NCBI RefSeq assembly: GCF_964355755.1
Contig: NC_092679.1
Location: forward strand, 16,606,932 to 16,670,931
Origin: Antedon mediterranea
Taxonomy: Eukaryota; Echinodermata; Crinoidea; Comatulida; Antedonidae
Length of the DNA: 64,000 nucleotides
Reading direction: 5' to 3'
Under the pieces are notes generated by a model, which was not told the origin of the DNA, made no database searches, and worked only from the letters and a program-made list of their open reading frames with translations. The position numbers were made by a program, and so were the translations under genes. How positions within the stretch are numbered: the first letter of the stretch is position 1; every line of letters starts with the position of its first letter. Below are positions 1 to 11,500 of the stretch, in pieces.

Positions 1-3000
1 ACCAGCGAGGGCAGTGTGCATCATACCCACCATCAGTTGTTACAAATAACTTACCAGGTATGACATCATAATGAGAGTGTGTCAAGAAAAAAATAGATGT
101 TTTTATTTCTGTGCCGCCCTCTATCTGTGTAAACTATTGTTTTTGCCACATAAGCTTAGAGGTGACTGAACGACAAATTGACTTTCAAGCAATTCATTTT
201 TTTACAATTGAAATATATCCCATGATGCCTACTACATCCTTGTTTGTCAAATATTCTGCCGTACTTGTATTACATTAGGGATTACTAACCTCCGGATGGT
301 ATTCGCAAATTGCGGATATATCATGATTTTAACTTCCATTTGTCAGATGGTCAAAGGTTAATCTAGAACATTGACATTCTTTGTTAATGCTGTAGAAATG
401 TTCTGCTTTGACCTTGCTGCTGTTTATATGAAGTCTGATATACATTGTAGTTTAATGTTTATTCTTGATAACTGTTCTAGATCCTGATAAATATCTGAAA
501 ATATCAATGATGATTAATATCAGGTCTGAGAATTAACACTTGTCTGGCTGAGTGTTAGCCCAGCTGATAAATCTTTAATTAGGCGGCTTCTGTCTAGGAC
601 TGTGACAAATCGTTAATTATTAGACCGGTCTTCTACCAGGATTTGAAACAGCTAGGGATTTATTTGAAAAATAATTTAGGCATTATGATAATAAAATCTT
701 TTTTTTTCAATTTTACCATTTATGGAATATTTGGTAATGATCTAGTCACATGAAGTTAAGCATACACTTTACATGCATAATATATCTTAAAACAAATTTA
801 AACACAGTGTTTAATATAAGGGACAGTACACTATGTAGCATAACTTTCAACTATTAAATAGATATTCTACCATAACTTGATGATGAAATTATGCTTCTTA
901 CGCGTTTCAAACCTGTGACAGGGCTTTTATACAATACAACACTTAATTTTTAGATTTCTATACATGGGTTTATAAGGTTTGCTTAATAATGGGGATATAA
1001 AATTGTGACAATACTGCTACATCTAAATCTGTCCAAAATATGTGCTGAAATTTATATCCTACAGTAAATACATGAAAAAATAGTGATAATATGATGTGGT
1101 GGAGATACATGTCATTGTATAAATTGCTTTTCCAAAATGATCTAGTAATTTGGTAAATGGTTGTGATTGTGTTTGGTAGTACATCAGCCGTACCCACATT
1201 TGACCATTCCAGGGTTGGATGTTGAATCATTTAGATTGGGGTCATGGCCTAAAACTTATGCAGACAGGGTCTTACAGTAGAGCTTGTGGGTTAAGTAAAC
1301 AATCTTTTACTCACTAATGTAGACCGTAACCTTTACACATAATACGATTTGGTTGTTTAAACAAACTATTGGATTCATTCAAATTGATTTTTAGTTTGAC
1401 ATGTAGGATAAATATAGATTGTATTTATTTGTTCTTTTATAGTGTGTTCGCATTCAGTAGTTTTGTATTACTTTATTGTCCCCCAAAAACATGAAAATGA
1501 AAATTAATAAAATCAGATTTTGTATTGGCCATTTTGTAAGTTTAATAAAGTTAATATCTTCTGCAGAAAAAAAAATGGAATAAAATAATATTTTCACAAA
1601 AAATTGTTAACTTCCACAAAAAAAACAAAAAACTGTTTTTTATGTTTATCCAAAGAAAGCGGTCTTTAATTGGCGGCATCTTTGATGGAAGAAAACCTAC
1701 ATTTACAAATAAACTTGTATTTTTCAGTACCTGATAACTCGACGGTAACAGCAATGTTACAACGTGAAAAAGAGCTGAGAAGATGCAACCTTACGCAGCG
1801 AGCATTTGCTCTTGCGCATACTGATAGTGCAGCCGTTTCACGTGAGATTCGGACAAGGGTAGTCCGTGAATTTGGCCTGCCCGACGAGTCGGTTGAAATA
1901 TTTCAAAGTATACCAGAACACTATGGCGAGGATTGTGGACGTGACGACGAAGAAGAAATGTTCGGACGAGTGTGGGATGTTCAACATGGCTCACAAGATG
2001 GCGCTGTTACTCCTACACCAGATCCACCTGAGGTACAGTGTATATTCATTTACGTATATTTAAAATACTCTAATACCATAAATGATAATTATATTAGGTA
2101 GAATGTACGATTGTTCCAGTTATATTTATGTTTATAGAACCCCTATTAAAAGGAAACACCTTTTTGACCCTAAATATTTGTATTGTTAAAACATATATTG
2201 CCCCTTGTTAGTTTTATATAGTTTATTTCTAGAATTTGAAAATGCAATGTATGTTTTTGTGGTTTCTTTTTTTTTCATTGTTATGGATTAGTCTGGTAAA
2301 AATATGCTTTTCTACTTAATGTAAAGTTCTCTAAAGATATACCATACCTGGGGATAAAGGAAAAATGTTTTAACAAAAGCACATTGTGCAATACATATGT
2401 ACCACTTAGCTGTACAGCACATTATTGGAAATAACCTTTGCAACTTGTAATGTTGTTGACAGGAACTAAATGTATGATTGACAGCAAATAGGATGTTGTG
2501 GCTTTAAAATTATTTTATTATGTCATGGAGAGAATTAGTTGTCCTTGGCTCACAATTCACTCTAGCAAACTAGTAATTTTTGCCAGTAGATTGTTTTTTA
2601 ATTGGTATGGATAAGTGTATATAATTATAAAAAAATAAATTAATTTCTATAGCCCTAGAATATTTGTTCCAAATAAAGCGCAATATTTTGACAAAATAAT
2701 TTCTCTTTTTAATTATCATTTTATTTATTCATTGTAGTGGAGCTGTAGCTTGGTGGTTAACATTCTTTCTGACCTAGTGTCAGGGTTATAACTCACGACT
2801 CTTTCAATTCCACTCCCTAAGCCTCAAATGAGACTTTATTTATAAGCACGATAAATTATAAAATAGTTTATGCATCCTGTAATTGGCAAGTTACTCGATG
2901 CTGGATGTGTATGAAATAAAAAAAAATGTTGTTAACTAAAGATGGTTGTCTCTATTGACTCTGTTTAGGTTGCCGCTGCTGCACAAGTTGTACCCATGCT

Positions 3001-3187
3001 CAGCGACATCATGCCAGACATTGCAATTCCATCAAGTCCTGACATCACAATAGCTACAGCTCCATCAGTCAATCAAATGTTATTGCAGGAACCAGAACTT
3101 GGAGATGGCCACTTTTCACGTAGGAAAAAATCAAGTAATAAGCCAGGCCATAGCAGACGTGATACTAATGCATGTACAGACGTGTAA
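1..3187 (+). CDS. 3' end of unrecognised gene (last three exons, partial)
   Basis: Three phase-compatible exons: 1-57 (cut by the window edge, donor CAG|gtatga), 1728-2032 (acceptor tttttcag, donor GAG|gtacag) and 2969-3187 (acceptor ctgtttag, TAA stop at 3185-3187). The joined reading is open over about 193 residues. It begins with a Pro/Ser/Asn stretch. A charged, probably helical segment follows, containing TMLQREKELRRC-like and SREIRTRVVREFGLP sequence, then an acidic patch (GRDDEEEMF) and a Ser/Pro-rich tail with a basic RRKKSS cluster. The last residues, CTDV, fit a class I PDZ ligand (T-x-V at the C terminus), which would suit a membrane or junction protein tail. No transmembrane segment is visible here because the upstream part is missing. 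I do not recognise the family. The middle exon is the best supported; the 57-nt exon rests on one donor and phase. Confidence 0.68.
58..1727 (+). other. intron of the first gene
   Basis: Intron between the 57-nt exon and the exon at 1728. It is AT-rich and I see no convincing coding. It holds the left part of a TTGTCCCCC-type inverted-repeat element near 1473-1640. The remainder shows only low-complexity sequence. Confidence 0.5.
1473..1640. repeat. fragment of TTGTCCCCC-type TIR element
   Basis: The sequence ATTGTCCCCCAAAAACATGA followed by an AT-rich body with the word GTTAAT matches other copies at 10549, 21397, 45030 and 57816. The right inverted terminus is not recognisable here, so this is a truncated copy. 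Confidence 0.5.
2739..2928 (+). mobile_element. tRNA-derived SINE, GTAGCTTGGTGGTTAA type
   Basis: The head GAGCTGTAGCTTGGTGGTTA resembles a pol III A box. The body (CACGACTCTTTCAATTCCAC, CCTGTAATTGGCAAGTTACT) matches a second copy at 49532-49742, and the element ends in an A-rich tail. The B box is degenerate compared with the 49.5 kb copy, which keeps GGTTCAATCC. It lies in the last intron of the first gene. Confidence 0.7.
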
Positions 3188-3237
3188 CATGTTGTGTTTA
3201 CATATAACTTTCATTTGTAGTGTAAAAGTTAATTATT

Positions 3238-3345
3238 AGATTATACAGATGCACAGTTTGGTGGTTAAACATACTTGCCTTCCATTATCAGGGTTTTAGG
3301 TTCAAATATAAAACTCTCACCCCACTGCAATGCTTTGTAAAACAA
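3238..3345 (+). mobile_element. degenerate tRNA-derived SINE fragment
   Basis: CAGTTTGGTGGTTAAACATA followed by CTTGCCTTCC and AGGTTCAAAT resembles the A-box and B-box half of the SINE copies at 2739 and 49532. The body is not preserved. Confidence 0.45.
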
Positions 3346-3530
3346 AGGTATGCAATTAGTGGGTTTGTCAGCTACTAAAACGAGGCCTAGAAAAAGGTTT
3401 TGCATAACAATAGCAATTCTTTTTTTTTTCTTTTATATTTTTTTATTTTCCAAAAACAATAAAACCTTAAAAAAACCAATAAAAAATCCTGATTGTTTAA
3501 AATACATACCTTTCAATATTATTTTAATTA

Positions 3531-3972
3531 CTGTAGAACCTCTGTTGGGACACTCCTATTAAGGGACTCCCCTAATAAGCAACACCCCTACTAAGGGACC
3601 CCTTTACAAAGGGACACCTCTATTGAGGGACCCCTCTATTGAGGGACCCCTCTATTGAAGGACCCCTAATAAAGGGACCCCTATTAAGGGACTCTCCTAT
3701 TAAGGGACTCCCCTAATAAGCAACACCCCTACTAAGGGACCCCTTTACCAAGGGACACCTCTATTGAAGGACCCCTAATAAAGGGACTCCTATTAAGGGA
3801 CTCCCCTATTAAGCAACACCCCTATTAAGGAACATCCCTATTAAGCAACATCCTTCATAAATAACCCCCTATTAAGGGATTCCCTATTAATTATTCTATT
3901 AAGGGACACTTCTATTAAGAAACACTTCTATTAAGAAACACCGCTTTTAAAAGACACCCGTATTAATAGGGG
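3531..3972. repeat. degenerate 17-18 bp tandem array (CTATTAAGGGACACCCC type)
   Basis: It begins with the dispersed-repeat start CTGTAGAACC and continues as roughly 24 imperfect units of the form CCTATTAAGGGACNCCC. The same start precedes related sequence at 6835, 18047, 38873 and 58886, so the array appears to be an internally expanded copy of a dispersed repeat. Confidence 0.75.
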
Positions 3973-5359
3973 TGCATATTTTAGAATTAAAAAAAATGTA
4001 CTTTTTGAAAGTAGCTTAAATAACGGTTTTATATTTTTCTTTACTACTTTTAGATATATTATGTGTGTGTGTTATAAATATATTACATATATCTATTTTT
4101 GTATCCCTTTCTCTCATAAAAGAATGTAAAAATGCTGCTGTATTGTGAATGTGTACCTTTGTGTAATTATTATATTATAGAAGGAAAATATACAAAAATC
4201 TTATTATTTAAAAGGCAGACTCTAGACTGCTGCTGGAAAATGTTTTGAATATTTTTTTTAATGGATATTGTAAGTTGTGGTTGGAGAAAAAATATGTTTA
4301 TAATAAATTAATTACAGAAAAGAGATATTTTTGGTCTGAACCATGATATCAGATTTCTAGGGAAATTTGAGAATGTTATTTTATGTATAGGAAGGACTTA
4401 CCATGTCTAGCACAATCTTCCTATTTCTTGTTGTTTGTTTTGATAAAGTAGACCACTGTACATTGCATTTTGATATGCTAACATTTAAAACAATTTTCAG
4501 GCATGTAATAAAATTCAGCATTTTTAATACAAGAAATAAAAATATTAAATATTTTAAGAACATTAATATAAATCTGTATACGTAAAGTAAAATATTGTTG
4601 ATGTAGATATGATTTTTAACGACTATGTTATAGAAAAGAAAAGTATATTTACATAGATTCTAGCTACTTTATTGTATATCATAAATTAATTAATTATTAT
4701 GAAAAATATTATGAAATAATAATTGAAATTTAGTTGCTTGTAATTGGTGCATTTTTTGGTAGTTAATTTTGAATCGTTTTAATATTAAATTATTTATAGT
4801 ATTTGTGCATGGGTATAGAATAAATGTTATATATTCATATTTACATAATCACCTTAATTTGCATAGAATATGGTACATATAGTGGAACCCATCTTTTTTG
4901 GACACACCTGACACATTGTGGAGTCCTCGTAGGTGTCCCCTTAATATGGGTTCTACTCTGTCTATTTTTCTATTTTAATATTTTTAATTTTAAACATGTA
5001 TATCATGTACAGTATATAATTTAATTAAATATTATTATATTGATTGATTTATTGAAACAATTTTAATCTATTTAATCTCAGTAAATCATTTTATTATTAT
5101 GTGACGTCATATTATGCTAAATAATCATGATTTTAAAATATTTCTCTGTGAAATTTTAATATTTGGTTTAATAATCCTAATTGATAATAAAACCAATTTA
5201 TTTCTATATTAGTTGATATACATCATCTTGATAGACTGAAAATATTCAGTTTTGTCTTAGCCGATATTTTCCTTTCATATTTACTCTGTAAAGTGTTTTT
5301 ATTCTGTAGCGATAGCATTTGTACAGTGCAAACTTTTTCTCCTTATGTTTAATAAACAA

Positions 5360-5914
5360 TTAAAGATGTATTGTCCCTTGAAACACAAAAAAATGAAGGT
5401 CAAAATATTCTAAATTTAAAGTGGCCATATCAATGTAATATTAAAGTTATTCACTTTAAGTCGAAAATTTGAGCCAAAAACAACAAATTTACGTAATTAA
5501 CAGGTAAATTAGTTTGATTACATTTCATCTGGAAAATCGTCATGAGCGAAAGTAAACAAAGATTTCAAACCATGAGTACGCATTATGCATATGCTAAATT
5601 AGGATTGTTTACAACTCGTCACGGTTAAGAGGGTATTTTCACACAGATCATGAGGAAGTTTTATTATTATGCATACAGAGTAGCCAAACAAGCGCGTTTC
5701 ATTATGGGATATGTTTTGATTGAAAACTTTGACTGGAAGTCAAAGTTATTTTTTAAACAAAAAAACGTCTGTATTTCAGTTAATTTTTTTTTTTTCCGAA
5801 AAATTTTTGGTGATAGTTAATAACTATTATGATACTTCAAAATGACCCACCTTTTTTCGAAATCTATTATTTTTTATTTTTTTGGAATTAGTCAAAGGGA
5901 CAATACATCTTTAA
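5360..5914. mobile_element. TIR element, TTAAAGATGTATTGTCCCTT family, complete copy
   Basis: The left terminus TTAAAGATGTATTGTCCCTT and the right terminus AAGGGACAATACATCTTTAA are inverted repeats about 555 bp apart. The interior is closely similar to 29387-29919 (for example GTTATTCACTTTAAGTCGAA in both) and carries no transposase frame. This is a non-autonomous DNA transposon whose superfamily cannot be assigned from the ends alone. Confidence 0.82.
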
Positions 5915-6335
5915 GTTTGGGAATTTCTTGGTGTTAAAAAGGAAACCCACTATAGAAACCACATTGCAGAAATGTGATTGTGGTAAAATACTTTCTACAC
6001 CAGAGTTACGGGTTCAAGTCCCATTAGGATGTATAGACCAGTGGTATTGTCCACCAATTATACTTAAGTGAGATATTCCTTACATACTATATATACAAAC
6101 ATTTCATAAATCAACAAAATATTATTAATAATGTATTTACAAGAAAAAAATACTTGTCACGTAAAACCCATGGGCAAAACAAAATCACATACATAGTTTT
6201 TCACCCAAGTCAATAAATAAGGATTTTCCTAAAGTTGTGTTCACATTACAGTAGAATTTTTTGCTTGCCGTCTGTGTGAATAAGTGTGAACATGGCCACA
6301 GGTTTTTTGAAGAATAATTTAGCTTGCTCTGAGTC

Positions 6336-6452
6336 TAAAGCTCTGTCTACATTATCAAACTAGTTTGACAAAAAAGTGTGTTATGACATGTCCATATATG
6401 GGCACATCACATTTCATTGTCACATAAAGTTTTATAGTGTAGACAAGGCTTA
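6336..6452. mobile_element. palindromic MITE, family M copy 1
   Basis: Reference description of family M. The ends read TAAAGCTCTGTCTACACTAT and, inverted, ATAGTGTAGACAGAGCTTTA. Inside them lie TCAAACTAGTTTGACA, a block like GATGTGCCCAAATATGGTAG and its inverted partner CCATATATGGGCACATCACA. The whole element is close to one long palindrome of about 100-165 bp without coding capacity. This copy has ends TAAAGCTCTGTCTACATTAT and TTATAGTGTAGACAAGGCTT. Confidence 0.85.
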
Positions 6453-6834
6453 AGACCCCCATTCATGTTTGTATTGATCTAAAAGTAATATTTTAAGTAT
6501 AATCAGTATGATGTCAAATGAAAGGATTGGTACATTTCAACTTGACTATGTGCCCATACACTGTATATTGTATAATAAAATATACTGTAGGATTTATAAC
6601 ATTACTACAAATTATCTTCAATACACACATTTATGAATTTTATACAATTTTCTGTATTACACATTTCTGATTTTATATAGTATATAATATATCTTTTAAT
6701 GCTACTGACATTTCTCTTTATATGCAGATGACGAGTGTATGTTATTTTCTGCTATTTTCTCCTCTGTCATTGTTTTTATTTATTTAAGATTATATTGTAC
6801 AGAATATACATGTTGTAATAGTCAAAAAACTTTG

Positions 6835-7030
6835 CAGTAGAACCCCTTCTTTGAGACACTCCTATTAAGGGAACACTTTCCTGTGAAATGAACAAGGGGA
6901 AATATATTATGTTATAACACTATAACCTATTCAGGGGACACTCCTATTAAGGGGACACGTTCTTGTGAAATGAACATGGGGAAATTTAAGTTTTAAGAGA
7001 ACACTTTGTTGAGTCCTGAAGGTGGTTTTA
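6835..7030. repeat. dispersed CAGTAGAACCCC repeat
   Basis: It begins with CAGTAGAACCCCTTCTTTGA and contains two approximate internal repeats of CACTCCTATTAAGGG followed by GAAATGAACA and GGGGAAAT. This is the unexpanded form of the element that carries the arrays at 3531 and 58886. Confidence 0.6.
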
Positions 7031-8099
7031 CTGTTTACTGGTCCGACTCAAATTATAAAGTTCTCGGAATGTATTTTAGATGGTATGAAAGAATTGTAAA
7101 GGTTTCTAAGAAGATTTCCTATTTTCAGGAAGTGAGGTTTTGTTTAATCTACAGTATTACTGCTTCCACACCTATCAACCACTAGAAATTTCTAGATATG
7201 TGGAGACGAGTATGTCTGTAGGTATACATATTTGATTGTTTGGCCTTTAGATCACTGGTGCAAATCCTTGAATAAGGGAATTCCCCCAAACATGTTTTTT
7301 TAAAGATCTACCTCTCCCAATCCAAATATTTTCGGCAGCCACAGCCCCATACATGAACAAAATTATTTATGTCCTTTTAAACTTTGTTTGGCTCCTCGCG
7401 AATTCATTGGTGGGTTTCCCCTGCCCCTAGTTTTCAAAAAGTAATCTGTGTCGATGCATTGGAGAACTCTTATGAACTAAATAATAATACAATGTTGTTT
7501 TAATCTAGTATGTTGAAAATGTAGTATAATAAATTGAATTAGTTGAATTTTAATGATTTAAATTATAGATTCAGTCTTAATGGATTGAATTTAAGTGTAA
7601 TAGATTGCTTTTATGAAAGCTCATTCAGTCAAAAAAGATTGAAACCGTGTGTATTATTAAATCTATAGTTTACTTTTCTCTAGTATGTTGTGTACAGCAC
7701 TTTATAATATTTTAGTGCCATAGTTTTGCTACGGTGTTTATTGCTATCCCCCCGATTACCTTAGTTTTCAGTGCTATAGTATGCTATTCTATATCAATTG
7801 TATTTATACATCTGTCTCATTATATATTCATAAATGGTGTATTTGCCAAAGAATGTGAATAATATGTAATACACAGTGCCTAGTAACATAGTTTGTTTTT
7901 TTTTAATGAGTAAAACAAGCATGATTTGTATTCATTTGTAAGTCAGATGCCAGAGTTGTTAACCAACAGCCGTTTGAATTACCATACATTTAGATTGAAA
8001 ATATCATCATCATCACTTTAATATTCATAATCACAATTAACATACAGATGTAGCCTTGGTTATGGTTAAATAGTACCCATTTGACTCAAAAGATATATA

Positions 8100-8578
8100 T
8101 TGCAATACATTGATTTGAATAATTTAATAAAATTGAAATTTCCACTACAGTATAGAAGGGTAGGTAATTATGGAAAAAATCGTTTGACATAACATTTTTG
8201 GTTAAATTACGTCATCGACTGCCTCGTTTTCGGGATCGACTGACTTTTTTTAATCACAACACGCATCAGAGAGCAGCCATATTATACTTCTACGCCACCA
8301 GTAAACGTTAACAATAGAAATCGAACTTTAGGCAACCGATTACATCTGTTTTTATGCTGTGATTGATTGGAACTTTTTCTTCTACATTCCTTAGCAGTGT
8401 TCTAAGACTGTAGGTACATATAGTGTTATTATTGTTACTTGTGAAGTGTTTATAAGAAGATAATTCGCCCCTGTGTTCAAGGCGCACCACGTTTGTTCTC
8501 GTCACTTCTTGAAAACTCAGACAGGCGGCGAACCTTCGCCTTCGCCCGCCAAGTAATTTTTGAGATAGATCAGGAAGA
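8100..8578 (+). promoter_or_regulatory. putative HIF promoter and 5' UTR
   Basis: This segment is richer in CpG than its surroundings and precedes the HIF initiator ATG at 8579. It contains CACGT at 8488-8492, which is the reverse complement of the hypoxia-response core ACGTG, so autoregulation is conceivable. No TATA box is clear. A run of short palindromic words (GATCGACTG and similar) occurs near 8215-8245. The transcription start cannot be fixed from sequence alone. Confidence 0.4.
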
Positions 8579-11500
8579 ATGGCTAGCACTAACACACTAT
8601 GTAATGAACTATCCCGGAATATAAATACAATGCAACCTCCTGCAAAACCAAAGAGACGGTAAGCACATTGTTTTACTAGAATACATTAGGCTAGTAATAA
8701 TTTGTACACAACTATAAATTTGGTTAATAAATATGATATTAAAATTATTATTAATTAAATAAATAATACTAATAGGGTAGGCTAGCTAGGCCTAGGCCTA
8801 TGTCGATATAAATGATGATGTGTAATAAATATTGATTGTCATAAATGAACATGTTGGTCTTTTTAGTTAGTATAGCGCTAGATACTGTAAAGTAAGTTGA
8901 GTAAACTGAAGATGATTTTTATTCTACTAGCTACTACTATCTAGCCTAAAAGGGCTACAACAGGTATTTATACAATTATTAATATCATTGTATAAATATT
9001 AATTATGTAAATGGGTGTTGAACTGGCAAGATTATGGAAGGTGATGAGCTGAAAGCATGAGATAGTCAAATGGGAAAAATAAAAATTCACATGTGTAGAG
9101 AGTAAAAATCTCAATACTAAATAGGGATAACGATGTAAAATTAAAAGTTAATATTTTTCTTGAAACAAATTATACATTGCCTGTTAGTATTTTGTATCAA
9201 TATTATAATAAAGAAAGAATTATGAAAATATGACTTGTAGTTTTCGAAATATAGGGTTTAAAACATCGCCGAAAATGATCGTTTTTAGCCACGAACGATG
9301 TAAACAAATCGCGCTCTCAGGCGACAATTGTATGAACTCGTCATTTTTCGTAAAAATAATTATATAAAATCACTGGTTTTAAGTAACAGATCTTCTATAT
9401 CAACATTGTAAAATTCAATAAAATATGATATTACTTGTTTATTATATAAAAAAGAGTGTTTATTTAACCTCATTCAAAGAATTTCAATGCATTATTTTCC
9501 CGTGTAATTGGACAGGCCTGAGAGGTGCTTCATTTGTCCAATGTGTGTCATACTGTACCTTACCATAATGCAACCCCTGCATCAAATAAGTGACTTACTA
9601 CAGTAGAGGTGACCATGATGCAACGATTTTGATAAGCATGCATTTTGACAATTTTGTTTCGTGATAAAGTATGGTGGATGGTAAAGGGACATTGACACAC
9701 CATTGTTAATTGATGTGATGTACTGTACCTTTATTTTTATTTTTTTTTACTCCTCCATCAGTAATTATTTGTAAATGATGCATCCATGACGCACCTCTCC
9801 CTGCAATCGTATACTGTAGTTGGTCAAACAATTAACAAGTTTATTAGTTAGATTCACCTGGCTATGCTTACAGTACAATATTGCTCTGTGATATGAACAC
9901 ATATTTAATCCATTTTGAACCAATTTTATCCTAATTTAGAAATTCAGAAAAACGGAAAGAAAAATCTAGAAATGCAGCCCGGTGTCGACGAGGTAAAGAA
10001 ACAGAAATATATTACGAGCTTGCTCGCCAACTTCCCCTGCCGTCAAACGTTTGCCAACACCTCGACAAAGCTGGAATCATGAGACTATGTATCAGTTATA
10101 TAAGAACAAGACAGCTTATTCCAGATACCATTGGGGGTAAGTACAATGTAATGTCTACAACACTATCAAATTAGTTTGACAAAAAAAGTGTCATGTGCCC
10201 AAATATGGTAGTGATAATACATAATCATGTCTACAGTATATGGGCACATCATATCTTTTTGTCAGAGTTTTAACAACAAGTAGAAATTCTGTTAATTCTA
10301 TAGATTACTACAGTAAGTTATTTAATGGATTCAAAATGTTATTGCCCTACTTTGGTTTTTTTTGCTTTTATTTTAATATTCTGTTTTTGTTTTTCTCATG
10401 GTTACACTACTTTAAATGTCTATCCTTGTATGGTGAATTTGTTTTGCTGTTGTTCGTTTTGATTTTAAACAAAATACTGTTTGTAGGACAAATTTATTTT
10501 TGTAATATGACCATTATAAGAAAACTCTACATAGGCAAATACTGTATTAAAAAGATGTATTGTCTCCCAACAGATTACTTTAAAAAAAGACATTAAATAG
10601 GCCATTTGCAGTTTTAATATTAGTTAATCACTTTTGTAGAAAGCTGAAAATTAGCGTTTTTACTAAAAAAGATAAAAATAAAATAAATGGTAAATTCAAC
10701 CAAAAAATCAATTGAATTCCAGTCTATTTACAGTTTTTCAGGTAAATAATTTTGTTTTTGATCCAATTTTAGATGTAAGTGAACTTCAAAATGCTGTACA
10801 GTATATACAGTAGAACAAAAACAATTTCAACAAAGGTTTTCAGGGGAACAGTATATCTTTAAGTTTGGCAATCTCTCATACTCATATAAACTAGTGTGAT
10901 GACATACAGTACATCAATTATCCTAAGGGTTTGGGCAATTTTTCATAGTGAATTATTATTCTTTCTTTGAATTGGATTGTTATAAAAAAACTGAAGGATA
11001 TGAGATAATGTACAGTGAGCATATTTGCCAATTGCATCTTACTGTATGACACAATTACAACCTACCTGTATGGTTGAAGGAAAATATCTGCCAGTGGTAT
11101 ACTGATACTAATAGTCATTAATACTATTGAGAGTCAATAGATTAGGGCACGGACTTTGCAAAATGACCACCATATCCGACATTCAAAAATATTATTTACA
11201 GTAGTACTGGATATAAAAATATTATTTACTGTACCTACAGTACGGTAGACTAAAAGCTCTGTCTACACTATCAAACTTTATGTAACAACAAATTTCATGA
11301 AATGATGACGTCATATCCTTACCATATTTAAGTACCGTATATCACTACCTTATTTGGGCCGAGGAATATCACACTCTTTGTCACTTTTCTGAAAAATCCT
11401 AAAATCAATGTTTTGATGCAATATTCTTATTTATCAAGTATCATCAGTATACAGTAATTTTACTATAAACTGCATGTCAAATGTATTTCCAAAAAAGGAA

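Larger units (their letters stand above)
3973..8100. other. repeat-rich intergenic region
   Basis: No coding region is supported between the first gene and HIF. The stretch holds a 555-bp TIR element (5360-5914), one copy of the 16-copy TIR family (6336-6452), a dispersed GTAGAACCCC repeat (6835-7030) and a tRNA-like B-box fragment near 6006. Open frames here are short, AT-rich and have no family resemblance. Confidence 0.6.

Noticed and set aside
10240-10596. Plus-strand frame of 118 codons, Phe/Leu-rich
   Set aside because: Intronic AT-rich sequence overlapping repeat elements; composition explains the hydrophobic bias.
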